From assembly GCA_947499155.1 (NCBI GenBank), contig CANMND010000002.1:248001-312000 (forward strand): DNA of 64,000 nt, written 5' to 3'. This document shows, piece by piece, positions 50,562 to 61,220 of this stretch. This DNA comes from an uncultured Sphingomonadales bacterium. Its GTDB lineage: Bacteria > Pseudomonadota > Alphaproteobacteria > Sphingomonadales > Rhodothalassiaceae. The notes beneath the pieces are model-generated. The model was not told where the DNA came from. It saw only the letters and a program-made list of their open reading frames with translations, and made no database searches. The position numbers and the translations under genes were made by a program. Within the stretch, counting starts at the first letter, position 1; the number at the start of each line of letters is the position of its first letter.

Positions 50562-51028
50562 GCCAGTTCACGGGCAGCTTCAAGCACCTCTTCCATATGG
50601 CCTGCCACTTTAACCTTTGGCCAGACACGCGCAATCTGCCCTTCGCGATCAATCAGGAAGGTACTGCGGACAATCCCCATGAAGGTGCGCCCATAGAGCT
50701 TTTTTTCTTGCCAGACACCATAGCGCTCACATGTGTCACTGTTCTCATCGGACAAAAGCCGAATGGCAAGGCCTTGTTTTGCGATAAAATTATCATGACG
50801 CTTCAAGGAATCTTTGGAGACGCCAAGCACGACGGTATCAGCAGCGTCAAACTGATCTTTCAGTTCGGTGAAGCCAATGGCCTGCTTTGTACAACCTGGT
50901 GTGCTGTCTTTAGGATAAAAATAAAGCACCAGTTTCTTGCCGCGAAAATCAGACAGGGACAAAGTCTCGCCCCCGTCAGCGGGAAGGCTGAACGTTGGGG
51001 CAGGTGAACCGGGAACCGGCAGGGTCAT
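50558..51028 (-). CDS. bcp: Thioredoxin-dependent peroxiredoxin (Bcp type)
   Basis: A 156-residue thiol peroxidase. GKKLVLYFYPKDSTPGCTKQAIGFTEL holds the peroxidatic Cys with the PxxxTPGC pattern, and the resolving-type Cys is in SDTCERYGVWQEKKLYGRTFMGIVRSTFLI. It reduces peroxides with thioredoxin. It is 32 bases after glnE and overlaps DUF455, so the three are likely cotranscribed. Confidence 0.95.
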   Translation of the reverse strand: MTLPVPGSPAPTFSLPADGGETLSLSDFRGKKLVLYFYPKDSTPGCTKQAIGFTELKDQFDAADTVVLGVSKDSLKRHDNFIAKQGLAIRLLSDENSDTCERYGVWQEKKLYGRTFMGIVRSTFLIDREGQIARVWPKVKVAGHMEEVLEAARELA

Positions 51029-51060
51029 AGCGGGTATCTCCTAAGTCAGATGACATATGA

Positions 51061-53985
51061 TCAAAGGGGCAAGGCCGGAATAACATGGTTAAACAGGGTA
51101 TGCACGTCTGTTTGTGTCTTAATCAGGTCACCCCTCAGAGTGGAGTAGTTCGGTCGACCACATGCACGAACGAGTGCCTGACGCAGATCAGGCGCAAACT
51201 GCTCTTCATCCGGCTCGTCTCCCAGTGTCAGGCGCAACAAGCCTTGTACGCCATGATATAGGTCATGGGCGCCCCCCAGGCACCGAGCCTGTTCTTCATC
51301 CAAAGCACCTATGTTTTTTAGATTTTTAATGCAGTCATCAAGTCGCGGTGAAAATATTCCCGGGTGGCCTGCACCATGCGCCAGAAGCAGATACTGTACA
51401 ATGAATTCAAGGTCCACCAGTCCACCACGGACATGCTTCAAACTCCATGGGTTCTTGGTGTTAAATTCCGTGGCAAGGCGATGACGCATGTCGTAAACCG
51501 CAGGAAGAAGGGCATCTTTATCGCGTCGAGCTGTAAGAGTTTTTGTAATTGCCTTTTTCACATCATTTGCAAGACCATCGGGCGTTGCAACAAGACGTGC
51601 GCGTGTCAGCGCCATATGTTCCCAGGTCCAGGCAATATTCTGATAATAGTCAGAAAAAGTCTCAAGTGTCACAACCAGCGGGCCGGACTCTCCTGATGGC
51701 CGCAACCGCGTATCCATGTCCCATAGACGCCCTTCCGGTGTCAAAGCTGTAATCGCAGTAACCAGCGTTTGGCCCAGCCCGCTATAATATTGTGACGGGC
51801 TGATTTTCCTGGGTCCTGAGGAAAGAGTGGCGTTCGGGCCTGGATCATAAAGCATGATGACATCAAGATCAGAGCCAAACGATAATTCGCACCCTCCATA
51901 CTTTCCCATGGCAACAAGAGCTAGGGCTCCGTTGGGAAAGCTACCATAACGGGAGGCGTATTCAGCCTCAACATATGGCAAAAGTGCATCCAGAGTGACA
52001 TCAGCTAGTGCCGTAAGCGCAAGGCTTGTCTCGCGCACATCAGACAAGGCTTCAAGAGCCTGCACACCGATCTGGAATTTTTTTTCGTCAGACCATATGC
52101 GGGCCAGATCCAGCACATCCTGATAATCTCGTGCCCGCTCCAGTGTTCGCTCCAGATCAGCTTTTAATTCAATTGTCTCAGGCAAGGGCTCAAAAAAATC
52201 CGGATCGAGCAACAGATCAACAAGATGCGGGCGCTTGGCCAACACACTGGCCAGGTGAGGGGCTATCCCCATAATTCGGGCAATAAGATCAAACAGAACA
52301 GGGTTTGCCTGAAATAGCGAAAAAAGCTGTACACCTGCGGGAAGCAGCGCCAGAAAGCTGTCAAAAAGTCCAAGCGCCTTGTCTGGTTCCGCAGTCCTTG
52401 AGAAGGCCTGCAAAATAGTCATGAGACTTTGATCCAGAAGCTTTCGGGCACGTTTCGCGCGAAAAGTCCGGTATCGCCCACGTCGCCACCGTTCAATGAT
52501 GGTGAGCATACTGTCCGGATCCCTGTAACCCAGGTCTTCCATAGCTTTGCGAAGGCCGCCTTCACCAAGTCTTGCATGGTCATCAGATTCATGCGGGAGC
52601 AAGGCGTCATAATGCTGAGTTACCAATGAGACATAAAAGGACAACTGCTTTTCAAAGGAAGTACGATCAGGAAATCCACAAAACCGGGCAATGTGCAGCA
52701 GGCCGTCATCAGTGTCTGGCAGTTTATGTGTCTGCTCGTCATTCACCATTTGCAGACGGTGTTCTACCATCCGCAAAAACAGATAGGCAGCCTTCAAATC
52801 GTCACGAGTCTGGTCTGTTATTCGGTTCTCTGCCTCCAGAACCGCCAAGGCCCCAAGTGTATCGGGAATCCGCAATGCCGGTGAACGCCCGCCAGCAATC
52901 AACTGGTTGATTTGAGCGTAAAATTCAATTTCCCTTATCCCGCCAGGCCCAAGTTTTACGTCATATCCAGCTGCCTGAAATGCTCCGTGACGATGGTGGT
53001 TGTGCCGGTGAATTTGGTCTTTTATGGAGTGGATATCTTCTAGCGCTGTATAATCAAGGCTTCTGCGCCAAATGAAGGGATGAAGACGTTCCAGAAAGGC
53101 CGTACCTGCTGCCGTGTCACCTGCACAGACGCGGGCCTTGATCATGGCCGCACGTTCCCAATTCAGGGCGAGGCTTTGATAATAGGCTTCTGCTGCAGAA
53201 ACTGAGATGGCGAGAGGTGTAGCCCCAGGATCAGGCCGTAATCGAAGGTCGGTGCGAAAAACATAACCATCCCCAGTCCGTTCTTCCAGAACCCGCACAA
53301 GATCCTGCGTGAGTCGATTCATGCAGTCAGAAACGGTTTTCTTGCCCTGATAGGGGACCAATTCCCGATCATAGAATACGATAAGATCAATATCGCTTGA
53401 ATAGTTCAGTTCGTAGGCACCAAGCTTACCCATGGCGAGGATGAACAAGCCGCATCGTTCAGCAAGCTTCGCATCAGGCCCTTGTAGCGCACTATCCGGG
53501 CGCACAAGCTCGCCCCTTTCCATTCGATCATGAAGAAGATAGCCAAGAACATAATTCAACACCTTGTCGGTGAAGGCGGACAAGATGTAGGTTACCTTGG
53601 TCAAAGGCCATTCGCCTGTTAGATCAGCCGCAGCAACAAGTAGTGCAATACGGCCCTTTGCCAGACGCAGTTGCCGCATTAGCCCGTCAATGCTATGTGC
53701 TGTCTGGATAGCGGCCTCAAGCTGAGTCATTTCTATCTGAAAAAGATATTCGGGCTTCTCACGAAGAATAGACAGCATGAATGAACTGTGCATCAGCATG
53801 AGCCGTGCCAGATAAGGGCTGTTACCAGCAAGCGCACGAATTAATATGCCAGAATCATCTTTTGCAATAAGGGAGCAATCCTTATCCTCACCCGAAGTTG
53901 AAATGATGTCATAAAGTTTATTATAAACATCACCAGCCTTGACCGAGTCATGCGGTTTGATGGAAAAGTCGGCATGTATCCGCAT
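51061..53985 (-). CDS. glnE: Bifunctional glutamine synthetase adenylyltransferase/deadenylylase
   Basis: Controls glutamine synthetase by adding or removing AMP in response to nitrogen state. The 974-residue protein has two nucleotidyltransferase halves: YSSDIDLIVFYD in the N-terminal (adenylyl-removing) half and FGSDLDVIMLYD in the C-terminal (adenylylating) half, each followed by a helical domain with GGIREIEF and GGLVDLEF respectively. Length is normal. It is divergent from the large AsmA-like gene. Confidence 0.96.
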   Translation of the reverse strand: MRIHADFSIKPHDSVKAGDVYNKLYDIISTSGEDKDCSLIAKDDSGILIRALAGNSPYLARLMLMHSSFMLSILREKPEYLFQIEMTQLEAAIQTAHSIDGLMRQLRLAKGRIALLVAAADLTGEWPLTKVTYILSAFTDKVLNYVLGYLLHDRMERGELVRPDSALQGPDAKLAERCGLFILAMGKLGAYELNYSSDIDLIVFYDRELVPYQGKKTVSDCMNRLTQDLVRVLEERTGDGYVFRTDLRLRPDPGATPLAISVSAAEAYYQSLALNWERAAMIKARVCAGDTAAGTAFLERLHPFIWRRSLDYTALEDIHSIKDQIHRHNHHRHGAFQAAGYDVKLGPGGIREIEFYAQINQLIAGGRSPALRIPDTLGALAVLEAENRITDQTRDDLKAAYLFLRMVEHRLQMVNDEQTHKLPDTDDGLLHIARFCGFPDRTSFEKQLSFYVSLVTQHYDALLPHESDDHARLGEGGLRKAMEDLGYRDPDSMLTIIERWRRGRYRTFRAKRARKLLDQSLMTILQAFSRTAEPDKALGLFDSFLALLPAGVQLFSLFQANPVLFDLIARIMGIAPHLASVLAKRPHLVDLLLDPDFFEPLPETIELKADLERTLERARDYQDVLDLARIWSDEKKFQIGVQALEALSDVRETSLALTALADVTLDALLPYVEAEYASRYGSFPNGALALVAMGKYGGCELSFGSDLDVIMLYDPGPNATLSSGPRKISPSQYYSGLGQTLVTAITALTPEGRLWDMDTRLRPSGESGPLVVTLETFSDYYQNIAWTWEHMALTRARLVATPDGLANDVKKAITKTLTARRDKDALLPAVYDMRHRLATEFNTKNPWSLKHVRGGLVDLEFIVQYLLLAHGAGHPGIFSPRLDDCIKNLKNIGALDEEQARCLGGAHDLYHGVQGLLRLTLGDEPDEEQFAPDLRQALVRACGRPNYSTLRGDLIKTQTDVHTLFNHVIPALPL

Positions 53986-54167
53986 GAGAATTTTCTCATA
54001 TAATTTTCGCCCGCCACAATTATGGCACCAGCGATAGTGAAAACATTAAGAACGGCGTCCGCGCCCCATTCCAAAGGATGCTAAGGGATGCGTCATAGGT
54101 CAAGACAAGCTGCAACAGGACCAGGACTTGATCTGGCCGTGGCTGCCGTAAAAGAAGGAAAGGGCGA

Positions 54168-57100
54168 TTGAAGCGCTGGTTTAAGCGTTTACTCTGGTGC
54201 GTTCTGGGTCTGGTCGCAGTTCCAGTTCTCGTCGTTGCTTTGTCTGTTGCTCGTCTTGCCTATGGACCCGTCTCACTCGGTCCCTTTGCACAATATGCGG
54301 CGATGAAAACCAATGCGGCTTTTCTCGATATCAATCTGGACTTTACCGATATGGTGATGTCATGGGAGCGGGATACAAATACTCTTGAATTTCGTTTCCA
54401 GGAGGTGGCACTTCAAATGCCCGGCGCCAGTGACGGTCGTCCTGTCGCGCGGGTGCCTGAATTATCGATCGTCTTTGATATCAGGCCTTTGATTGAAGGG
54501 AGCATGCGCCCAACCCATGTTCTTATGCGAAAGCCAGAAGTACGGGCTGAGTGGAACGCAGAAGATTTAATCGCATTTCTTGAAGGAGCAGCTGATGAAA
54601 GTTCACACGCTATTTCTTTTGACGTGCCAGAACTGCTTACAGTTTTTATAGACCTTCTGGCCAGCAGATACGATCCCAATGGCCTTTACGCCGGCCTGGA
54701 ACATGTCCATGTTGAAGAAGGGTTGATCGCTCTTACTGAAACCGGATCGGCTGTAGAATGGAGAATCCCTGACGCCGAACTGAGTTTTAGCCGCTCTGGT
54801 GCAGGTTTGGAGGTGGCTGGGGAAGGCCGTCTTTTCACTGATAATGAGACTTTGGCCGGAGCATTTACATTCTCTGCAACAACAAAGCGTAGTGCTGGCG
54901 TCCAGGGCCTGGATTTGCGACTGGATGACGTGAAGCTGCCAGCTCTCGCACGCAATATCCCGGCATTCGACCGATTAGCTGGTATCGACTTGCCTCTGGA
55001 TGCAGATCTTGGGATTGATGTGGGGCCTGCTCCGGAACGTCACGTTGCCATTAGCCTTATGGCAAAAGCTGCAGCGGGATCCTTGCGTCTTCCACCTTGG
55101 TACGAAACTACCCGTACGTTCAATGGTATAGATCTGGCAGCCCTATATGACAGCAAGCGACGTGAGATTGAGTTGACGGGTCTTGTCGCCCAGTTGAATG
55201 ATACGACGCTATTTGTCTCTGGCCAGATGGTGCATGGCAAGTCAGGGCTCCCCGCTATCAACCTCAATGGCGGTTTTGGACAGTTATCCCTGGACAGCTT
55301 AACGACTTATTGGCCCGACGGCTTGGCGCTCGGGGGCAGGCGCTGGATCGCCGATAACCTTGCAAAAGGCGTAATCAAAAACGGAACGCTCCACCTGAAC
55401 CTGCCTGCGAATGATTGGACTATTCAGCAGCAAACTGGGGAAAACTTCCAACTCGCTTTCGCATTTGAAGGTCTGGAAGCTCATGTCCTGCGACCAATGC
55501 CACCTATCCTTGACGCCTCAGGGCAAGGCACTCTGACTTCATCAGGCCTTGCACTGCATATAGATGGCGGACTTGCAGACGGCCTCCCGGTTGCGGGATC
55601 AACCGTCAATCTCACAGGGTTCGACAAACCTGCTCCTCAATATGCGGATATTGCACTCAGAATGAAGGGGCCCGTTCCATCCATCCTGCGTTTGATTGAT
55701 TATGAGCCGCTTGGATACAGCTCGGCTTTTGGAATTCAGCCAGAGACTATTGGCGGTATAGGCGACCTTGAAGCCAAATTAGGTTTTCCGCTGATACGTA
55801 CTTTATCCATGGATGACGTGGAAATTGAGGTTAACGGGACGGTGGACGCTCTTCATGTTCCACATGTCTTCGGACAAAGAGCTCTGGAAGATGGATCTCT
55901 TGATCTCAAAGTCACTCGCCATTCCCTGGCTGCCAGTGGAACAGGTCAATTGGGACCTGCCACGCTTGATATAAACTGGACAGAAACATTTCAGGTTGAG
56001 CCAGGGATGCCCAGCTCACGATTTGATGTTCACACCAAGCTTAATGAACGCGAATTTTCTGAACTGATCGTTGATCCGCGAGGCATGTTCATCGGCGATA
56101 TGGATGTGGACATCGTTCTTAAAGGGAGCGGTCCGGTGATCCGGCATGGCACTGTCATGGCCGACCTGTCCCAAAGCAGGCTTTTAGTCCCCGAGATGGA
56201 TTGGACGAAACCCCTGGATGACCCGGCATCACTGTCATTCCAACTGGATTTTAGCGAGCCTGATCATGTGATACTCCAGGATCTGGATCTGACTGTCGGA
56301 GATGACAGCCTTCAGGGGCAACTGGTATTGAATGCGGTGACAGGTGCCTTTCAGTTTGCCCGTATAGACCGGCTGAAAATGGGGCTGACAGATCTGGGCG
56401 GTGGCATCAGGCAGGAAAGTGATGGCTATACGATCAGGATCAACGGACGGTCTTTGGATGCGCGTCCCTTTCTTGATAATATTAACAGACCCGGAAGGGG
56501 TGTGAACGCCCCAAATGCAACATTTCCACCATTAAGCATAGCTCTTTCACTTGATAGCGTTATCGGCTTGAACGACGTGGACTTCAGCAATCTTGAGGCC
56601 AGCGGTACAAGAGACGACCAGCGCTGGCAGCTTTTAAATCTGCGCATGGCGTTGGATAATGGAAGTGCCATTGCCGCAGATCTTGTGCCTATGGAAAATG
56701 AATCCGCACGGGCTTTGAGCCTGATTGCAGATGATGCTGGACGGACCCTTAAGGGGATGGGGCTTTATCCGAATATCATAGGCGGTGTTCTCAGCCTTGA
56801 CGCACAACTGGTAAACTCTACAGATCACGTGGTGGCAGAAGGACTTGCAAGACTGAAAGACTTTCGTCTGGTCCAAAAAGTAACCATTGAAGCGTCGGAA
56901 GACTTAGAAGACGTTAGCGGCCTTGATAGCTTCATCGGCCCAGAAGGTCTTTATTTCACGACGATGCGACTGCCCTTCAAAGTAAGAAATGGCGTGATTG
57001 ATATCGACGATGCTCGGGCCAACGGCCCCAGACTTGGTCTCACTCTGGAGGGTCAGATTGATGAAAGACTGGAGCAGGTCAATATGAACGGCGTGTTCGT

Positions 57101-57392
57101 GCCTGCTTATGGCTTAAATTCCTTACTGGGAAAGATACCCATTGTTGGCGGGATATTCAGTGGCGGATCTGGTGGAGGTATTTTTGCCGTCAGTTACCGG
57201 GTGAGCGGCAGCACCAAGGACCCGGAAGTCAGAATAAACCCGCTTACAGTCCTGATGCCAGGTATCCTGCGCAAGCCTTTTGAAGGCAGCAAAGGCACTC
57301 TTGACTCCATTCCATCATCACCGGACCTCCCAGACCCACTCCCACCAACACATGACGAAAGTGCCAAAGATCCGCATCCATCGCCGAATTAG
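54168..57392 (+). CDS. Large AsmA/YhdP-like envelope protein
   Basis: A 1074-residue protein with one N-terminal membrane segment (LLWCVLGLVAVPVLVVALSVARL) and a long periplasmic part rich in short beta strands, fitting the DUF3971 and AsmA-like C-terminal regions of YhdP-type proteins. The C-terminus has FIGPEGLYFTTMRLPFKVRNGVIDIDDARANGP...LNSLLGKIPIVGGIFSG, typical of the family. YhdP-like proteins are thought to bridge inner and outer membranes for phospholipid transport. The start is TTG with AAGGAAAGGG upstream. It ends with a Pro/Ser-rich tail and converges on tyrS. Confidence 0.88.
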   Translation: MKRWFKRLLWCVLGLVAVPVLVVALSVARLAYGPVSLGPFAQYAAMKTNAAFLDINLDFTDMVMSWERDTNTLEFRFQEVALQMPGASDGRPVARVPELSIVFDIRPLIEGSMRPTHVLMRKPEVRAEWNAEDLIAFLEGAADESSHAISFDVPELLTVFIDLLASRYDPNGLYAGLEHVHVEEGLIALTETGSAVEWRIPDAELSFSRSGAGLEVAGEGRLFTDNETLAGAFTFSATTKRSAGVQGLDLRLDDVKLPALARNIPAFDRLAGIDLPLDADLGIDVGPAPERHVAISLMAKAAAGSLRLPPWYETTRTFNGIDLAALYDSKRREIELTGLVAQLNDTTLFVSGQMVHGKSGLPAINLNGGFGQLSLDSLTTYWPDGLALGGRRWIADNLAKGVIKNGTLHLNLPANDWTIQQQTGENFQLAFAFEGLEAHVLRPMPPILDASGQGTLTSSGLALHIDGGLADGLPVAGSTVNLTGFDKPAPQYADIALRMKGPVPSILRLIDYEPLGYSSAFGIQPETIGGIGDLEAKLGFPLIRTLSMDDVEIEVNGTVDALHVPHVFGQRALEDGSLDLKVTRHSLAASGTGQLGPATLDINWTETFQVEPGMPSSRFDVHTKLNEREFSELIVDPRGMFIGDMDVDIVLKGSGPVIRHGTVMADLSQSRLLVPEMDWTKPLDDPASLSFQLDFSEPDHVILQDLDLTVGDDSLQGQLVLNAVTGAFQFARIDRLKMGLTDLGGGIRQESDGYTIRINGRSLDARPFLDNINRPGRGVNAPNATFPPLSIALSLDSVIGLNDVDFSNLEASGTRDDQRWQLLNLRMALDNGSAIAADLVPMENESARALSLIADDAGRTLKGMGLYPNIIGGVLSLDAQLVNSTDHVVAEGLARLKDFRLVQKVTIEASEDLEDVSGLDSFIGPEGLYFTTMRLPFKVRNGVIDIDDARANGPRLGLTLEGQIDERLEQVNMNGVFVPAYGLNSLLGKIPIVGGIFSGGSGGGIFAVSYRVSGSTKDPEVRINPLTVLMPGILRKPFEGSKGTLDSIPSSPDLPDPLPPTHDESAKDPHPSPN

Positions 57393-57403
57393 TCAGGATT
57401 TTT

Positions 57404-58654
57404 TTAGACCATTTTCAAAATCACATGGCGCTTGCGGCCAGATGACAGTTTGATCGGGCCTTCCGCGAGATCAGCGGATAATAGCATATGACCTTCGTCA
57501 GTAATTGGCTGGTCATCAATACGGGCACCACCCTGAGAGATAAGCCTGCGCACTTCCTTGCGTGATGATGCCAGGCCCGCCTCAATGAAAAGGTCCAGCA
57601 CGCCAATTCCTTCCAGTAGACGGGATGTGGCCAGTTCCAGAGTTGGCAGTCCTTCAGACATGGCGCCCTGTTCAAAGGTTTCACGCGCCGTACGTTCAGC
57701 CTCACGAGCGGCTTCAACACCACGTGCCAGCCTAGTCGCTTCAAAGGCGAGGATTTTTTTAGCGTCGTTAATCTCGGCTCCGTCCAAAGCTTCCAGGTGC
57801 GCAATTTCGGCCATATCCAATTCCGTGAACAGGCGTAAAAAGCGGCCAACATCGTCGTCCGTGCTGTTACGCCAGAACTGGTAATAGTCATAAGCGGGAA
57901 GGGCATCATCATTGAGCCAGACAGCCCCTTGTGCCGTCTTCCCCATCTTTGTGCCGTCTGATTTTGTAATCAGCGCGCTGGTCACGCCATAAAAGCTTGC
58001 GTCATCCATTCGCCGCCCCAGCTCTATGCCGTTAACGATATTGCCCCATTGATCTGATCCACCAAGCTGCACCTGGCAGTTAAATCTGCGCGACAGTTCA
58101 ACAAAGTCATAGGCCTGAAGAATCATGTAGTTGAATTCAAGAAACGTCATGGGCTGCTCGCGCTCCAGACGCATTTTAACGGAATCAAAAGTCAGCATGC
58201 GATTGATGGTGAAGTGGCGCCCGACATTTTGCAGAAACTCAACATAATTGAGTTCATCAAGCCAGTCCGCATTATTGACCATGACAGCGTCAGTATCACC
58301 GTCACCAAATGTCAGAAAGCGGCTGAAAATACTTTTGATCCCCTCCATATTGGCGGCAATGGCGGTATCATCCAGCTCTTTGCGCATATCGTCCCGTCCC
58401 GTGGGGTCTCCAATACGGGTCGTGCCACCTCCCATCAAGACGATGGGCTTGTGACCAGTCTTTTGCGCCCAGCGCAGCATCATAATCTGTACCAGCGAGC
58501 CCACATGAAGGGACGGCGCTGTGCAGTCAAAGCCGATATAGCAGGGCAGGCTTTTAGACAGCGCCAATTTGTCCAGTCCGTCGGCATCTGTTGTCTGAAA
58601 CAGGAACCCACGTTCATCAAGAACACGCATAAAGTCAGATTTGAATCTCGTCAT
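57404..58654 (-). CDS. tyrS: Tyrosyl-tRNA synthetase
   Basis: Charges tRNA-Tyr. The 416-residue class I synthetase has the HIGH-type motif ([14 protein letters not shown]), the tyrosine pocket region [14 protein letters not shown] and the KMSKS-type loop DGTKMGKT, followed by a C-terminal S4 RNA-binding domain ([24 protein letters not shown]). The track ORF starts 47 codons too early; [17 protein letters not shown] is the family N-terminus. Divergent from anmK, and 11 bases from the YhdP-like stop. Confidence 0.97.
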   Translation of the reverse strand: MTRFKSDFMRVLDERGFLFQTTDADGLDKLALSKSLPCYIGFDCTAPSLHVGSLVQIMMLRWAQKTGHKPIVLMGGGTTRIGDPTGRDDMRKELDDTAIAANMEGIKSIFSRFLTFGDGDTDAVMVNNADWLDELNYVEFLQNVGRHFTINRMLTFDSVKMRLEREQPMTFLEFNYMILQAYDFVELSRRFNCQVQLGGSDQWGNIVNGIELGRRMDDASFYGVTSALITKSDGTKMGKTAQGAVWLNDDALPAYDYYQFWRNSTDDDVGRFLRLFTELDMAEIAHLEALDGAEINDAKKILAFEATRLARGVEAAREAERTARETFEQGAMSEGLPTLELATSRLLEGIGVLDLFIEAGLASSRKEVRRLISQGGARIDDQPITDEGHMLLSADLAEGPIKLSSGRKRHVILKMV

Positions 58655-58743
58655 TTTGATAATCTTGTCGTATGGGGGTGGACGGGTAAAGCGTGCACGC
58701 GGTGTAGCATGGCTTAGGAGTGACAGGCAATCACAGGTGTATA

Positions 58744-59856
58744 ATGCCAAAGAACGAAAAGACATATTTGGCCCTGGGACTGATGAGCGGGACATCCCGT
58801 GACGGCATAGATGCCGCTCTCATTCGCACCGATGGCCACAATATTATGGAATTGGGACCCGCACTGTCCCGTCCTTATGACCCAGCGTTTCGGGCACGGA
58901 TTGCGGCTGGCATCCGGCTTGCAGCCATTGAAGGCCGTGCTGCGGCCGTAGCCCTGACCCGCCTTGAGGCGGACCTGACAGCACAGCATGCATTTTGTGT
59001 CGATGCCCTGTTAAAAAAAGCTGATCTGAAACCTGCTGATATCGATGTGATCGGTTTTCATGGTCATACCATGCTTCACAATCCCGCCCAGGGCTTTAGC
59101 TGGCAGATGGGCGACGGTGCAGCTCTGGCGCAACAGACCGGAATTGATGTCATAGCCGATTTCAGGAGCCGCGATGTGGAATCAGGGGGTGAGGGCGCAC
59201 CTCTTGCCCCCGCTTATCATCGTGCCTGTTTTCATGACAAGGGCACAGGCCATGCCCGCGTTATTCTCAATATCGGCGGTGTTTCCAATGTCACTTGGGT
59301 GGGGCCGGACAATGAGACGCTGCTGGCATTCGACTGCGGCCCCGGCAATGCCCTGATTGACGATTGGGTGTATGAAAAAACCGGCATGGAGTTTGACGAG
59401 AACGGCCAATTGGCGCGTCAAGGGACCGTCCATAATACCCTTGTTGATCAAGCCATGCTTGATGCCTACTTCACACAAAGCCCACCTAAATCTCTTGACC
59501 GGGACAGGTTTGACAATCGTCTGGTGCGTTCTCTCTCGGCAGAAGATGGAGCCGCCACCCTCACGGCCTTCACTATTGCCGCCATAGCCGCAGCTGAGCA
59601 GCACTTTCCGGCACCTGTTGCCCATTGGTACGTAACCGGTGGTGGACGCCATAACACTATGATCATGGACGGTCTGCGGGAAAAACTGTCAGGGGCAGTG
59701 GAGTCCGTAGATAGCTTGGGGTTGCGTGGTGACTATGTAGAAGCCGAAGCCTTCGGCTATCTTGCAGTTCGCAGCATGAAAGGCTTGCCCATCAGCTGGC
59801 CAGGAACCACAGGGGTGTCAGAACCCTTAACTGGTGGAGTTATGTTCAAGCCTTAG
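58744..59856 (+). CDS. anmK: Anhydro-N-acetylmuramic acid kinase
   Basis: Phosphorylates and opens 1,6-anhydro-MurNAc in cell-wall recycling. The ATPase P-loop block [43 protein letters not shown] and [12 protein letters not shown] are all conserved. From ATG 58744 it has 370 residues; the ORF start eight codons earlier is unlikely because AGGTG precedes 58744. tyrS and anmK back to back is common in alphaproteobacteria. It overlaps the convergent glycosyltransferase stop by 11 bases. Confidence 0.96.
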   Translation: MPKNEKTYLALGLMSGTSRDGIDAALIRTDGHNIMELGPALSRPYDPAFRARIAAGIRLAAIEGRAAAVALTRLEADLTAQHAFCVDALLKKADLKPADIDVIGFHGHTMLHNPAQGFSWQMGDGAALAQQTGIDVIADFRSRDVESGGEGAPLAPAYHRACFHDKGTGHARVILNIGGVSNVTWVGPDNETLLAFDCGPGNALIDDWVYEKTGMEFDENGQLARQGTVHNTLVDQAMLDAYFTQSPPKSLDRDRFDNRLVRSLSAEDGAATLTAFTIAAIAAAEQHFPAPVAHWYVTGGGRHNTMIMDGLREKLSGAVESVDSLGLRGDYVEAEAFGYLAVRSMKGLPISWPGTTGVSEPLTGGVMFKP

Positions 59857-61060
59857 GTGCAGCGTTCTTCCGATCAAATATAAGGTCTTCCAAAATTTTC
59901 AGGTTTGCATCCCAGCTATATTGATCGACGATCAGTTGTCTGGCCGACTTGTCCACGACTATCTCCTGTGAGAGGACAGAAATGGAGTGCTTGACAAGGC
60001 CTTGGGCATCATCGGCGATCAATGGCTTGAATTTGCCAGTTAACTCAATGCCAACCATCGCTGCACTGGTCGCGATAATCCGCTTTTCCATGGCCATGGC
60101 CTCAAGCGCCTTGTTTTGGATCCCACGGGCAAGCTGCAAGGGCAGGCAAACGGCCCAGGCGTGCTTTACATAGGGCCTGACATCATCGACACTGCCCGTC
60201 ACCACAACGCCCGGCGTCTCAGCCAGTTTTCGGACAGCTGCGGTTGGTGCCATGCCTACGATATAAAAAGTCGCATCAGGATGTGCCTTTCGGACTTGTG
60301 GCAAAACCTCGGACACATACCATTCTGCTGCCTGAATATTGGGCCAGTAATTCATGGCGCCCACAAACACCAAAGCCTTTTCATCATCCTTGAAAGGTGT
60401 GGGCAAGTCATGGGCAGGGTTGAAAAAGTCGATATCAACCCCTTGCGTACGATATGTGATTTTTTCTGCAGCTTCGGGACACAGGCTTTTAAACAGGTCT
60501 GCTTCATCTTTCGACACAAACACACTGCTATCAAAGCTCTGGGCCATACGGCGTTCATAGGCAAGGAGCCGTCGGGCTTCATGCCGGTAGATCAGGCTGA
60601 ACGGCCAGGATTTATCCTTGGCATAGACACGGAATTTCTCAGAATCCACGTCTTCGGCATCGAAAATGGTGCGCATGCCTTCAGGTGTTTTTCCATAGAT
60701 GAACTGCCCGGTTGCGGCGCTGAACATCAAGACGGCGTCGGGCTTTACATCTGTTAAAATCCGGTCAACCCACTGCTGAAGGCGTCTGTTTCTGTACCAT
60801 CCAATGGACAACGGCAGATTCTTCAGCAGGCCCAGTAACGCACCCATGGCACCGATCCGGCCATTGAGGCGTTGGGCACAGACCTCTTTGCAATAGTCGT
60901 CAAGCTTTGGCAAATACTGCCAGTCATCCTCATTATCGATAAAGGTACCCAGATATATGTCATTCTTCTGTGACAGAAAGCGCATCATGTTAAATGATGA
61001 AATCTTGTCGCCCTTGTTGGGTGGATAAGGAATGCGGTGCGTCAAAAACAGAAGTTTCAT
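59846..61060 (-). CDS. TIGR03087-type PEP-CTERM/XrtA system glycosyltransferase
   Basis: A 404-residue GT4-type glycosyltransferase. The N-terminus MKLLFLTHRIPYPPNKGDKISSFNMMRFL matches the TIGR03087 group, which accompanies exosortase A polysaccharide loci. The donor-binding half contains ALVFVGAMNYWPNIQAAEWYVSEVLPQV, VVVTGSVDDVRPYVKHAWAVCLPLQLARGIQNKALEAMAMEKRIIAT. It is the first gene at the left edge of a polysaccharide locus, divergent from the nucleotidyltransferase gene. The transferred sugar is unknown. Confidence 0.88.
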   Translation of the reverse strand: MKLLFLTHRIPYPPNKGDKISSFNMMRFLSQKNDIYLGTFIDNEDDWQYLPKLDDYCKEVCAQRLNGRIGAMGALLGLLKNLPLSIGWYRNRRLQQWVDRILTDVKPDAVLMFSAATGQFIYGKTPEGMRTIFDAEDVDSEKFRVYAKDKSWPFSLIYRHEARRLLAYERRMAQSFDSSVFVSKDEADLFKSLCPEAAEKITYRTQGVDIDFFNPAHDLPTPFKDDEKALVFVGAMNYWPNIQAAEWYVSEVLPQVRKAHPDATFYIVGMAPTAAVRKLAETPGVVVTGSVDDVRPYVKHAWAVCLPLQLARGIQNKALEAMAMEKRIIATSAAMVGIELTGKFKPLIADDAQGLVKHSISVLSQEIVVDKSARQLIVDQYSWDANLKILEDLIFDRKNAAPKA

Positions 61061-61220
61061 AAAGTCCTGCGATAAGGGATAAGAAGCGTAAGCTTGTCTG
61101 GATATGTGCCACCATCATCCGCTAAAAGCGTTCGTCAGATAAGAAGCACATCATGTAAAGGTACTATGCACAAGGTGGCTGTGATATCAATCATGTAACC
61201 AGATACGGGGGCGCATTTTC

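Noticed and set aside
60116-60757. 213-residue plus-strand ORF inside the TIGR03087 gene
   Set aside because: Antisense shadow of a recognisable glycosyltransferase.
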